The notes beneath the pieces are model-generated. The model saw nothing but the letters and a program-made list of their open reading frames with translations, did no database searches and was not told the origin of the DNA. The translations under genes were made by a program, and so were the position numbers. Positions 1-13,238 of a stretch of DNA of 64,000 bases are shown piece by piece; position 1 is the stretch's first letter; the number at the start of each line of letters is the position of its first letter. The stretch is from Gonatopus flavifemur (taxonomy: Eukaryota > Arthropoda > Insecta > Hymenoptera > Dryinidae): assembly GCA_018340375.1 (NCBI GenBank), contig JAFFJZ010000003.1, positions 13,764,001-13,828,000 of the forward strand, written 5' to 3'.

Positions 1-1050
1 TCGGAGAACGGACTGTATTTAATTATATTCCCTCAATTTTATTGAAAAAATTTGGCTGAAACCTCAATTTTAACTGTTCAAATTTCTTTGTTGGACAGAA
101 AAAAAAAACATCATTGTTATCTATACGACGCGTAGAAGATCTTGAGTGAAGATAATTACATTAGATATATTTTGATGAAAATTTAACGGTAAGATGATTG
201 ATATACGTGGTATAAAATCACAATTCTCTGAGACGCAAAAACTCGAAGCCCATAGGAGATACGATAGGAGCACGGTGCGGTATTGGATAAATTATTCAAC
301 CACATATTTTATATTCCAAGTCTATGATTTAGCAAAGACTCATTCGATTACCCACCCGTCCATGAATAGATGATTATTTTTACTAACTCCAGACGAATTT
401 ATGTGTTCCCCCTGTTGACGAGATAGAGAACAGAAAGTTGGATGTCTACTTTTGGGGATGGATATTTCAAATAGAATTGTAGAGAATTTTCGAAGCGATC
501 AGGAGGGTCTTCATTTGTGTTCTTCGGGATTCGTATGTGTAATTGAGGAATGAGAATTTAAGATGAAGCTGAAACTGGCAGTCGCAAAGCTTCAAAAACG
601 TTTAATCAAAAGTTATAAGAACTGGCTGATAGTTTCAGCTTCGTGAACTTGAGTCTGAAGTCTCGTTTGCTGTAAAAACTGATAAGTACTGATCTCCTAA
701 GTGGCGAGCGTTCTCAAGGGACCAAAAACCTTGAGGATTCAATTGTAAGTCTTGGACGTGCACAGAGCTTTCTGTTCTCTCGGGAGTGTAAAGAATACAG
801 CAGTGATAACATTCAAGCTAGAATGGACAGTTCTTGGGAACAAGTGAAAAGTTGGTGAGAGCGTAATAAACATCATTTTCATCACTTATTGCTTTAGTCT
901 GTCGATTCGAAGAAAGAAACTGCAAGGTTATCGATTCATCCCAGAAATTTATCCAAATTCCTCCGCGACATCTGTTAAATTACTGGCTTTGATTTGAAAG
1001 ACAAAGAACGCATAGGTAAACCAACAAGATTTTTGATCATTCACACGCAA

Positions 1051-1167
1051 TGTAGGGCTGGGGGTTTAATCTGATTCAATGTGGATTTTATATATAATTT
1101 GTATAAAAACTTGATACAAATTATATATAAAATCACATTGAATCAGATTATAGCCCCCAACCCTAAC
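1051..1167. repeat. Near-perfect palindromic element, 117 bp
   Basis: The left half (TAGGGCTGGGGGTTTAATCT, then GATTCAATGTG and a TATATAATTTGTAT core) is mirrored by the right half ending ATAGCCCCCAACCCTAAC. Related copies lie at about 33588-33712 and, as a half copy, at 17946-17999, so it is a dispersed family. Confidence 0.8.
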
Positions 1168-1500
1168 GCAATGAAGAAAATTTAGACAGAATTTTAGATA
1201 TTTTTATATAAAATCGTAATGGGGGATAGAAAATGTATCACTCAAACAATCACCGCTGATCCTGTTTGCGGATTTCATCAAATATTTGGACAGAGGGCTA
1301 GTCAAATCTCTTTGATTGATTAGTCAATAAAATTTTGTGAGATTGAATAGTAGTTTTTGATGAAAAGTCTATTCAATCTAGCCATTCGGTCAGATTCTAT
1401 GCGTTTGTTTAACCAGGGATGCATTATCTATTGTAGTTTTGGATTACTTTGATTTATGTTTAAAGCTACTTTAAGCATACCTTCTTACGAAGATGACATT

Positions 1501-1747
1501 ACACTGAGAGAAAAAATTTCCGGGAACAATAGAATATTTAGTTGAATAGTCGTCATAAAATACCTAATTGATTTGAATAAAGCTTTATTGGAACAATTAA
1601 ATATCCGTTTTCATTGATAAAATATTTGTTTGATTGAATGAATATTTTATTGAATCAATAAAAGTTGATTCAAATCAATTAAGTATTTCATGGCGACTAT
1701 TCAACTAAATATTTTATTGTTTCCGGAAATTTTTTTTCTCTCACTGT
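1501..1747. mobile_element. TA-flanked MITE, CACTGAGAG end
   Basis: The left end CACTGAGAGAAAAAATTTCC is mirrored by CAGTGAGAGAAAAAAAATTT on the other strand. Both ends abut TA (target-duplication style). The arms continue with CAATAGAATATTTAGTTGAA and GACTATTCAACT complements. The core repeats AATATTTTATTGA / TTGATTCAAATCAA words. It has no coding capacity. Confidence 0.85.
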
Positions 1748-3003
1748 AGCGGCGGCGAGAGCTAATGGCGGAGTTCATTAATGCGAATTTCGATTGAATT
1801 AGATTCGAATATTTTTTATACGAAAAACTGATTGGGGGGTGGCTTTCAATTATGCGATTGAGCTATTTGAATATTTGATAAAACAATTCCATCCAATTTT
1901 ACATCAATCTAGTTTCACATTCATTACAGTTTTCTGGGTGTTTTCGAAGTAGCGATGAAGGTATCAGCGATAGCTTATAAACCTTATTAAACTGAATCCA
2001 GTTGATCGCTGAAAATTTGGAATATTACTGGAAATTGAATGTGTGGAATTGCCATTGCATTGACCTTCTTATATTGATAATCGCTCAGAGTTCACGTTAC
2101 GTAGACTCAGCATTAGGTCATAACGGGTTAATAGGGTGAAATCATCATCAGGTTTTCCCTGTTTCAAATCGAAAGAAACATTTGTTGAGAGTTCTTTGAT
2201 TTTCAAAGGAGAAAAAGATGTAATTTTGCAAAACCAAATGTGTCCTATTTTCGCATTCTCTTTCATTCTCTTGAGTATACTATATATGATTTATTTTCTC
2301 CTAGAGAATTTATTTATGTTGAAGAGAAATATTGCAATTTTCTTCTTCAAATAGTCTTCTAAATGTTTTGGAGGCCTCAACAATAGTACAATGAATTTTT
2401 CAATTTTTGTTTATTGATTCATAACAATCAAGCCGATTAATCAAATCTTTATTCGAAAATCCTGGAATAAACCGTGAATGCGGAATAAAGAGTATCAAGC
2501 GTGTTTGAAATATAATGCGCTCAATAGTTGGATCGCATATGTATATAAAATCGATATTACAGATTTGATTGAATTAAATCATATGGTATGATCGAATGGC
2601 TTTACAGTTCGTTTCCCGAAATATTGAATTTATCGCTGAAATACAGATCGAATGGAAGTTTCATTTTGTTACTTTTTTTCCGGAAAAGAGAAGAAGATTG
2701 GAGAATAGTTAATTCCATTTACGTTGCATACTTCATCGAGGTCAGTACCGAAGATTTTTCAAAAAACGGAAATATGAATATTTATGTGATTACGAGAACA
2801 TTTTTTTTCCGATTTATTTCTTAAAAGAATCGATGAATATTTATTATTACGTCAAAAAAATGATGCCTTTATCAATAAAATGAAAATGTGAATTCTCTTT
2901 TCGCAATCAGATTTAATACGCTCCCTTATTGTTTCATCTCAATAAATGTTGTAACGAATCTCACTGATTTTTCCTTTTCGACGCGAATAGGATTCGGATG
3001 ATA

Positions 3004-3260
3004 CACGGAGAAAAATAAAGTTCAGAAGATTACTACATTTTCTACTAATTTGGCAAGATACGAGAAAATACTACTTTTATTGATAGACAATGTAGTAAAA
3101 ATGAATGGTTTGCCTGACACTCTTTAGCATGAGCATGCAACGTTACAGATGATCAAGTACAGATTTTTACTACACTGTGTAACAATTACAGTCATGTTTT
3201 CTCGTATCTTGCCAATTTAGTAGGAACGTAGTAATTTTCTAAACTTTATTTTTCTCCGTG
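3004..3260. mobile_element. TA-flanked MITE, CACGGAGAAAAA end
   Basis: It begins CACGGAGAAAAATAAAG and ends with the exact reverse complement CTTTATTTTTCTCCGTG, with TA on both sides. Inner arms (TTGGCAAGATACGAGAAAA against its complement near 3200-3225) extend the inverted repeat. 257 bp, non-coding. Confidence 0.9.
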
Positions 3261-4889
3261 TAGAGAACCAAGTGATTTGGAAATATTGCGATGAAAGATA
3301 GTACTGTAATTTTGAATATAAAAATTATTAATCACAGAGTAAAGTGGGGTAAGATGACGCACTTTCCTGCTTCAATAAAACTTGAAATAGTACATATAAT
3401 ATTATTGAAAATATTCATTACTATGCTTAGAATGAAATCAATGAATTTTGAGAATTCGACACATCATCGAGATCTATCGTTTTTCTCATCGCGATATGAA
3501 AATTGAGGTAAAAGTGTTATATAAAACCCAGCCTTTCGATAAGCGAATGAATTTCAAGAATGTGGCATTAATGGCGATAGAGAAGATGACGTAAAATTGA
3601 AACAGATAGCCAGTAGTCGTGATCGTACAATAAAGTCAAAGTAGATGATGAAAATACTGTTTTCATTTCTTTTGCATTTATTCGTCGACGGGTAAATTGC
3701 TTTAATCTTCCTCGTTATTCTCATTCTTAGAATTTTCACATGTAGGATATATGTAGATTATTGTTTTATTGTACCATTCCAATGAAATTTCATTGATCTA
3801 TAGAAAAATTTATTCAAATCTCGTGATTCTTGAAATTGGTGATAGATGTACATTATTCTTTCATCAGAGTATAATTCATTTATGAGTTGATTCAATTTTC
3901 CAATACCGTTTATCAAAATCAATAAGACGTTCTTGTAACCTTGTAATATTGATCTTCGCTTACCGACAACAAAACAATTTATCATTGATCTAATGTTATA
4001 ACATTTATTTTATATGATTATTACTCGAATTCATAGAATAAGTTTGAGAATTATCATTAAATTTCATGTTGTTGATAATTAAACGAGTTATAGCAGTCAA
4101 AATTTCAATGAAATTTTGGTAAACATTTTCTTGTTATTTCATAGTTGGTGTTATTGAAGAGCCAGAGTCTCTCGATTATAGAATTTTATAGCAAGTTAAA
4201 CTATAAACTTTTCTTAGTTCAACGATATGAATAATTGAGAAGGATTTCAATGAGTCATTCTGCTTGTTATCGTTTTGCAGGAAGAAATATTGTATTCTTA
4301 CTATCCATTAGACGAATAGAAATAATTGCACACTTTTTTAAGGGAAGATATGTATGATCAAAGTATTTTCATTATATCGCTTGTAACAGATCAGTCATTA
4401 CATTCCGAATAACATAGAAAGATTCCACAGTTTGTATTATAAACGTGCGCATGATATTTCTTTCTCCCTTACATTGAGAGATCTGTATTGTGATTTCGTA
4501 GTAATTTTTGGCAAAAGTTGATTCTTAGAAAAAAAAAGCAACACATGCCAAATTGTTGTATCGCCAAATATGTGTTGTCGAAATGTGTATTTCGAATATG
4601 CCGTTATCACTTTTCTCATCAATTTTGAATCCACCTAATTATAAATTTGATTAAAATCAACAGTCATTCTTCAACCGTTATTTTGAATTGCCAGTTCCAT
4701 ACCATTTCTTTTCCTTTCTATCTTTTTTATTTCTCGTAATTATCGACTCTTATATGAAGTACGAGAATGATCTAGGAATGTTTTTGGAATTCAGCCAGCT
4801 ACTCTACACATGATCTTTATATACCGGATGATATAAGAGAAGAGGAAGGAGTTTTACAAATGACAATTGAATTAAAAAAGATCAATATA

Positions 4890-4891
4890 CT

Positions 4892-4922
<31 letters not shown>
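4890..4922. repeat. TA dinucleotide microsatellite
   Basis: About thirty bases of alternating TA with one G interruption. Confidence 0.9.
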
Positions 4923-6558
4923 GATTTCAAATGAATAGAAACGTAGATTGTAATTGAAAACACACGAATGTATTATTTTTGCGCTCCAATTAGAGATGAA
5001 CGCTGCTGAGAGAATGAGAGATCTTTCATCACGTGACAAGTGAATGTTCCATTGAACCTATCTCAGATTGATAGTCTATCATCAAAGATTTATAAGTGTA
5101 ATGCATACAAAGATAATCTTACACAAAAATTCATATTCCAAAGAGCGTGTAATAATCTATACCTACGTTGAATAACACTGCGCGATGAGAAGAGCGTATT
5201 TATAATTTATTATTTGCCGATTTGGCGATTCGATTTAATGATAAATCAACGTTAATAATAATAATCTTTTCGTCGTAGTTTAGTTCTCGTTTACTTGGAA
5301 ATTGTGAGATTCCTTCAATTATCCAAGGTATTTAATTCAAATGTATGCTCGAGATTTTTCTACTTAAATTTCGCATTTTAAGTAGTTGATAATTATCATG
5401 TTATAAACATTTTTCTCAATTTTGATTTGGTTTGTGATAATTTAGGAACGAAAAAACACTGCGGAGAGATGAAGTTATATTTAAAAATAAACCAAATCAA
5501 CGTCAGTTCGGAATTTAAAATAGGATATTGCGCTTTTGATGTTAACTTTTCACGAAAAGAGTAACGAATTTCAATCTTCGTGATTATCAAATTTAGCGAA
5601 TGAATAATTCAGTTTGGAAATTTGAGTTCTTATGAACTTCCCATTGTGCGCCATGAAAATGAGCGAACAATTCACTTTGCGCTATCAAATGCGTGATGGT
5701 AGTTAGCGGTGAGCTCACCAATGGTGACATTCATTATTTTCGGAATAGACTATATTCAGTTAAGAAAAATCAACTCAAAATTTTTCAATTATTCTGATTT
5801 GAATCTTGAAATTTTTTTCTCTTGTATGTAGCAGATCCTTCCAAAAATACACATTTATCAAATACAAAAGAATAGAAAGAAATAGAAATATTCGGATTGT
5901 AATTCTGTGTCTGGAATTCAGTTGCTATTCTTCTTTGAAGTCTTGCCCTAGAATTGAAAATCGCGATACCAGTGTCATCAACAACATATTCATCCACAAC
6001 ATAGCAGTTGTATTCTGAATTTGACATTAGAAAAATTAAAATTGAATAGCACGTTTGGAATAAGATTTCACTTGGAATATGTTAGAATAGACAAGAACAG
6101 AATTTTTTCAAAACAATTCTTTTCTATTCTTTTCAATTCAAGATTTTTTGCTGGGAATTCTTTGAATGATCTCAGTTTTACGGGGACGTTACATTCCCAC
6201 TCAGAGATGTTCTATGACTCTCTTTCTCCATTCTCATACCTTTATATTTCCATTGATATGAAGAATTATAGCACCTTCTTACCGAACAGATCATTAAAAC
6301 AAACACATCAATTCCTACTCTCATTTCTTGATTTATCCTATTTATGTCAACAGAGAATTCTATGCATTTGATTCCGAAACATTTCACTTTGAACTTCGAA
6401 TCAACGTGTGGAAATACATTGTCCATAAATTCACATATGGATTCCTCGTTTGTGTTGGAGAAAAATTGAAAACATCTTTTGCATGCAAATTTCATCTCTC
6501 AACCGATGCACCTGAGATCCATAAGAGTTCATTATGGAACCACTGTTGGAATCTATTA

Positions 6559-6799
6559 CACCGAGAAAAAAATTAGCTTAATCAGAAGAACATATTTTTT
6601 TGATTGAAGAATATATTTTTTTTTTCTTATCTCAAGAAAATGTGTACTTGGAGTAAGAAAATTTTGTCTATATCACACTGTATAGTTTCAAACTGAGTAA
6701 TTTCTTCTTTCGAAGAAAGTTTTCTTGAATCAAGAAAATATCGGATCGGACTCGGTCAGACCAATATTTTCTTAGTTTAAGTTTTTTTTTCTCTCAATG
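6559..6799. mobile_element. TA-flanked MITE with TTTCTT/AAGAAA core
   Basis: The left end CACCGAGAAAAAAAT and the right end (reverse complement CATTGAGAGAAAAAAAA) lie between TA dinucleotides. The interior repeats AAGAA/TTCTT words many times, including CGAAGAAAGTTTTCTTGAATC. A related interior is found at 14790-14860 (TTTTCTTATCTGAAAA, then GTGTACTTGGTGTAAG). Confidence 0.75.
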
Positions 6800-9286
6800 T
6801 AATATGAGTTTATTACAATTGAATGATCAGAAGATTGAATATGTGTATTTTCAAAAATGAGTCAAAGAAATGAAAATATATTCCAAAGAGCACACGAAGT
6901 TTTCTGAATGTTTTAAAAACATAGCCTAGGTTCTGCGAGTCTTAACCTCCAAAAGCACATATTTTTACAGCATTTTCACTTTTAATGCAGCAAAACACGT
7001 TCTGAAAACGTTCTTTTCATATACTACAGGACGTTCTCGTAATATTTTTCTAACGTACTTTCATGAAAACTAACTTTTTTTATAAGGAGTCGAAAGTGGA
7101 GTCGGAGTCCATCATTCCACGACTCCCGACTCCGACTCCACAGCCCTCGTTTTAGGGCATCATATTATCACTTCTCTAGCATGTGATGTATGTAATATTG
7201 TTCAATTAAGTTTGTTCCTGTTATTTTCTCCTTAATCGACCGATTGTTTAATGTACTGAAGAAAATAAGTCAAGTTACATGATATTATGAAAAGAACAGT
7301 TTTGTATTATCAAGCTTTCGGCACAAAAATATTACAAAATTAACGCAATTCATTCTTTTTATTCTCAAAAGGAAAATAGTTAATCACTGAGAGCTTTTTC
7401 CTGAGGGGATTTTTGTTTCCAAGACGTTGTTCTGACGTTTTTTGATCTGCCTGGGCTTTAGCGGTTCTGCCTCTTCAACTGATTAGTAGACTACGAATTT
7501 CGATATGGAATTTCAACAGCAGATTTCCTAGACGACAAGTAAACTTTCCAAGCAACAACAAATGTACTGTAAAATTTGCCTTCATCCTTCGCGTTATAAT
7601 TTTTCATAACTATTGCACAAAAATGGATAAAAAATTCCCAGATGCAGTAGTTTCACAAGAATTGAAATATTAGGAGTTTTTCAAAGTTCAGGTAAAAAAA
7701 CAGTAGTCTCTCATTTTATTCAGTTCTAACGCAAACTGACCTTGTGCAAGTTTCGCGGAAATGCAAGTTGGGGAATTCCAGATTTTTATTCACAGAACAT
7801 AAGGATATTCGTTTTGTAAAATATGACATTTCTTCTTTTCGTTATATTGTGGGGGACAAACACAAATCCATTACATAAAACTCTAAGATTCTTCTTATTT
7901 TGAATTCATGTATCGATGAACTCGTTTCCTTATCGCGACATCTGATTATCTATGAAAGAGATTCATTTTTTGCCGTATGCAAATTCACAGATTAGTATTT
8001 AAAACTCCATTCAGGAAAAAAGGTACTATGATGCAACGTAGAAAAATATTTCAGATCATATTCAGATAATATTTTTGTTTCTGAATCAATGAAAACGTGA
8101 CATTGATATGGGGTGAAAGGTTCGACGTATTATTTCACGCGAACTCCTAGCCATGTTCATACATTTCAAAAAAGTAAATAAACTAGTAAACGAATCATTT
8201 GTTTAAGTCGATTGATGTAATTATTGGTTTTTTGTTCTCCAATTTGTAGATTCGACTAAAAATGTTATTACGGACAATTTGGGATTCATGCAATCGAATT
8301 GATTTAACAATTTCTCATCTTTGAAATGTTTATGCCGCGTACAGTGGCTCAAGAAAGTATTTCTTTGCATGAAATGTATGTATAAAATACATAAAAACAG
8401 TTTTAAAAAATTCATGTGGAAGATCTTACTTTTGATCCACCATGCATTTTTTTGTTTTTTGTAGATTTTGATAAAGTATAAGACTCTACAATTATTCATA
8501 TCCCCTATAAATATTGTTATACGGTTTATGAGATTATTGTCGTTTCTTGCCCATCAAGAGTGCATTTCTTTCCGAAAAAGAAATTGAAAAAATAATACAA
8601 AAGAAGGATTCTACAAATGATTCAGGAAATTTTATACGACACATTTATTTAACAAAGTGTTGGAATGGTACGGGATAATTTAAAAGAATTCAGTAACTTA
8701 TCATAAATGGATAAGAAACATGCGAATGAATTATTTTTACTTCGATTATACATACAGCGAGGAAGAAAGATAATTGTCAATAGTGCATGAGCCTTCGTGC
8801 ATTCGACGAATAAACTCATTTAATCATCCACTTCATCTTGAGATGAATTTCAAAACTGTTCATAGTTTATCAAGATACATCGGATTAAGTATTATCATTA
8901 TAATGTTGATTTTGATACACGCTTTCTTTTGCATCACCGTTGATTTTTTCTTTTCCTTTTGAAATTGTGCGTATATAATTTTATGTTTCTTCTAAGAAAA
9001 TTAGAGGAATGTATCAACTCTTTCTCAAATATCGAATCATTTATCAGTTTCATTTCAGTATTACTGTTGTTCAGTAATGATAGACATTAATGCCCATAGA
9101 GAAATACTTTTAAGTAGGTCACATACAATTAACATGAACCGACGACGTTCGATGCTCGGAAAATGTTTATTTTCTATTCTCCAGTTAGAATAAATCTAAT
9201 ACTGTAGATGGATGAATGAATTATGGTAGATAGATTCGAATTGCAAAACTCCGATTGCTCTAAAATTTTAAGTTCACAACCACGTT

Positions 9287-9974
9287 AAGGGGTAATAACC
9301 CCTTGTGTACGCGAAATTTTTTGCCATATTTTAAGACTTATCACAACGATAGAAATATTTTTGAAATATTGAGTTTTGTGCATATGAAAGTACTAAGTCT
9401 TTGAGTACCAGAAACACATTTTATCATATTTTTACATCACAAAATGAGTCTGTTAATTGACATGGGCGTATCGCTACAGGTCACAATTATAAATGTGGAA
9501 CAAAAAAACAAAAAGTTTCTCAAAATATAGTTCAAAATTTAGCGAGCATCGTAGGATTTTTTCAATAAATTGAATACGACAGATTTTATGAGGGATTTTC
9601 GATCGGTTTAATAAAGCAAAAATCAAAAATAAGATTCAAATCAATGCCATTTTCTTTAAAAACAGTTTTTCGGAAAAATCCTACGATGTTCGCTAGATTT
9701 TGGACTATACTTTGAAAAAGTTTTCAGTTTTTTGTTCTACATTCATAATTGTGACTTGTAGCGGTACAACCATGTAAATTAACAGGCTTGTTTTGAAAGC
9801 GCTGATATGCCGCCATTTTGTATTGGAAAGATATGATGAAATGTGTTTCTGGTACTCAAAGACTAGTACTTTCATATGCACAAGACCCAATACTTCAAAA
9901 ATAATTCTATCGTTTGTGGTAAAGTCTTAGAAAATGGCAAAAAATTTCGTGGACAAAAGGTGATATTACCCCTT
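9287..9974. mobile_element. Foldback element with TTAA target site (piggyBac-like MITE)
   Basis: The terminus GGGGTAATA is mirrored exactly by TATTACCCC, and both outer ends abut TTAA. The arms are about 300 bp and nearly complementary. Shared blocks include TTTTGCCAT...TAAGACTT, TTCATATGCACAA, CAAAGACT and AGTACCAGAAACACATTT. TTAA duplication and short G/C-run ends are typical of piggyBac-mobilised elements. There is no transposase, so it would be non-autonomous. Confidence 0.75.
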
Positions 9975-10132
9975 AAATTAAAAATGCAGGTACATTGGAT
10001 TTTATTTGTTTCATGTTTGGAAGATGAGTTTCTGTTTACAAAATTTCATATATGAAATCTCGAATCATTGCGAAGATGTTAATTTGAGGAATCTAAAGAA
10101 GATTCAGTATATTTGTTTGGAAGTATAGAATT

Positions 10133-10385
10133 CACACTCTCTAGAATTTTTAGAGTGAGATTTCACTCTTCAGCCAGCCAAAAGTGAGCCTGTCGAAATT
10201 TTGAGTGGAATTTCCACTCTTTTAGAGTGATATTCCAAGGTTTGAGGTTAGAAATTCAGAGCCACTCCAATTCTAGAGTCAGTTTTTCCCTCCAACGAGT
10301 GAAAATCTCACTCGGAGCCACTGGCTGGCTCACTTCTGAGACTTAGCAGAGTGAAACACGTGATTTTTCACTCTTTCAGATTTAA
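10133..10385. repeat. GAGTGA/TCACTC reiterated palindromic element
   Basis: At least ten copies of GAGTGA/CACTC words in both orientations alternate with CAGCCAGCC/GGCTGGCT and AATTTC spacers. Many occur as direct palindromes such as TTAGAGTGAGATTTCACTCT. A second, shorter patch of the same word lies at 44960-45080. Limits are approximate. Confidence 0.65.
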
Positions 10386-11304
10386 AGAGCACAAAACAGT
10401 TACGTCGCCTCGACGAGAACTTAGATGGGAAATCGGAGAATGAACGGTTGCTCGTTGAAGAAGCAACCGTTTGTTCATCCACAGATTCTCCGCCCAAATT
10501 CTAAGTTGAGGCGATAAAAACACCTATCCGTCGGTGTTTCGTCTAGAAACATATGAAAAACATTTCGAAAAACACCATTTCTCAAATCAAAATGTTTCGT
10601 TCTTCAAATTTGAAAGGGGGAAAAGGCAATGATTCTACGCTATCGAGTCTCATTATTAGGTCAAGTTTGTTGAACTAAAACAAGTAAACTTGTTTTTGTG
10701 ATCGCCAACTATGGTCAGATTGATATTTAAGCGAATAGAACGGAGGGACAATGTTTGTAGAAAACGATGTAAAAGTATTTTTCAAATTTCTGATGACTAA
10801 GCAACATATCGAATGAATTATTTTATATGTTTTTCAATGGATACGAATTGAGGCTGAAACTGGCAACCTAAAACTACCGAATAATCACGGTAGCTTGTAA
10901 CTGAACTTTGTTTGCACCTTTCTTATACCAACCACGCGTTTCAGTTACTTACATTTTTTATGATAAGATTTTCTTATCAAGAGTTACATAAGTCGGCTGC
11001 CAACTTTTAATCGCCAATTCCAACTCTATTATCAATACACTTTTTTTTTGTCGTCGTGGTGTCTAATCAGTCGAAGGTTACGGAAAACAACAGTTTTTCT
11101 CATTCACTGTACCTGGAAAACGCGATTAACCAATCTTGTTTCGAGAAATTTTAGCCAGGAAAATTTGTAATAACATGTTGGTATTTTAACACAACTGTTA
11201 CCGATGCATTTAGTGAATCGAAATATAAAGCCTGTTACATCTTAAGAGCTTGGAGGCCGAGGAGTTCATCCTTGTAGGTCGTGTTCTAAACAGTTACTTA
11301 AAAG

Positions 11305-11442
11305 CAGGGACTGTAACGTTATTCACTTTCGTTACTCATTCCATATAAAAAATATATAATAATATATATATTGTACACAAATTATATATTTATTATATAG
11401 ATTTTATATATAACGAGTAAGTGAATAACGTTCCAGTCCCTG
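11305..11442. repeat. Palindromic element with CAGGGACTG ends
   Basis: The left arm CAGGGACTGTAACGTTATTC is mirrored by GAATAACGTTCCAGTCCCTG. The arms close over a long TATATA core. 138 bp, non-coding. Confidence 0.8.
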
Positions 11443-13238
11443 ATTAAAAGTAAAATTTGCAATGGGAGTTGTAGAATTGATGTAAATTTTTTGCGAAAAT
11501 TGCACGAGATTTATAGATTTTTGATATGAAGATTTTCATACCACTTCTGGAATATCGTTTTTCGAAATTATAAAATATTTTATCAAATAAATTTGTAAGA
11601 TTTATATGAAAGTTGATATATGATTTTCATATAAAAATTATGAAATATTTCTGTATATTTTTTCTTAAAACGCTTTCCATCTCCGAGCACTGGCTTATAC
11701 ATATATTTATTTCACTGCCAACAGAATACATCCATTTCGCAGTTCTTCAATAAAGAATTTATCTGTCGCTTTATTTATACCAAGTCGTCGGTTGGGAAAC
11801 TTTACTCTGTAATAGAAATTCAATCTCTGGAAAATCGTATTTTCCACTCTGGGAAGTCTGAAAATCTTGGAGAATCGTATTTGCGAGTGGGTGAAACTGG
11901 GTCGAGCCCCCATATGTATTAATCTTGTCTAACATTGCTTTTAATTTAAAAAACGACACTTCTTTCTTTCTCTTTTACCCCTTATTCTGTATAGAAGCTG
12001 AATTGTTCCGAAACCGTTGTTCGGAGATAAAGAAATTTTCCAACGATTCGCTCTCGTTCGTGGAACGTATATCGAAACAAAGTGTATTAAAAACGACTTC
12101 GAAGCGGTAATGTGTCTCATCACTATCTTCTCTACACGTATATATAATTTGATCTGCGTCAATCTAGATTAATGAGGTAACAGAAATTTCTCGACGTTGT
12201 TGTGCAATGTATCGTATAAAATACCGAAATAGATTTTTTTTTCAACATCTTACCGGTGTTGGCGTACCAACATCTGTTTGATTAATTTTCAAAGATCATT
12301 CTTCGAAAGAAAAAAAAAATTATATTTATTCTATTCACTTATCTCTGATATTTAATCACTGATCTCTTTTTCTTCTTCATGTTTTTGACCTGCTTCTTCA
12401 GGGAGTATGTTGAAATTTGAATAATTTTTTGTCAATTTTTTTCACAAGAGTGCAAGTTTATTGTTATACAATTTGACATTTTATAAGGAATTGATTAAGA
12501 TGAAATTGGGATGATTTTAGTGATAATAAATTGATTTCAGTTGGAATATGTTTTGAATTGAGGTTTTTTTGTCGAGTCTTGACAAAAGCTTTGAGCATTT
12601 TGTGTTGTCAAAAGTGAAGAGAATTAATAATCATCCAGAAATTCAGGTTTTTTGGATGGTGGTTGGGTGTCTGGGCCTTCCCTTCGTTTGCAACTTTGTA
12701 ATCTCATTGATGCTTGCTTTGTTCGCATTCTTAGGATCCTTGATAATTCATTTCGTGCTAATAAATCGCACTACGACACTTTCGATGGAAAGTTATTGAA
12801 ATATGGAGAAGGCTTAATCTTTTATAAGGATCAAAATCTCAACACTCATTGGTCATTTGTTATGTTTGCATGCAACCAACTCCTAACAATATCTCAATGC
12901 AAAAAAGTAATCAATCTTACACCCTGTAAACTATATTTTCACAACGAAGTAGAGATGCCAATTTCGAAGAATCGAATCTTTTGTATAAAAAAAAAGTTTA
13001 TAAGTTTCTATCGCATTCTATAAAATTTTTATCGAAAATCTCTACAATCTAGCTATTCATTTTTGAATCAATATTGAAATTGTCTGATAAATCCTTGTTA
13101 TATCGTGGTCTTGTTACTCCGAATATTTAATTTTCTCTTCAATCGAATCTAATGAAAATGGAAATATCTTGAACGAAGTACAACAGAACATAGTAAAAGC
13201 AGTTTGTATAATTTGATGTATTTCATTTTCTGTTACAG

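Larger units (their letters stand above)
1..13238. other. Upstream region without identifiable genes
   Basis: This interval is intergenic, or part of the first ZIP13 intron if the missing 5' exon lies outside the window. It holds many ORFs of 60-126 codons, none recognisable, plus inverted-repeat elements at 1051, 1501, 3004, 6559, 9287, 10133 and 11305 (listed separately). The stretches between them are plain AT-rich DNA with a TA repeat near 4890-4922. Confidence 0.5.

Noticed and set aside
12569..13023. Candidate 5' exon of ZIP13
   Set aside because: The hydrophobic frame (GCLGLPFVCNFVISLML) lacks the family's VGLSG-type segment and offers no donor in the needed phase 1 that leads into 13239. 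Its 3' end is a diverged repeat copy.
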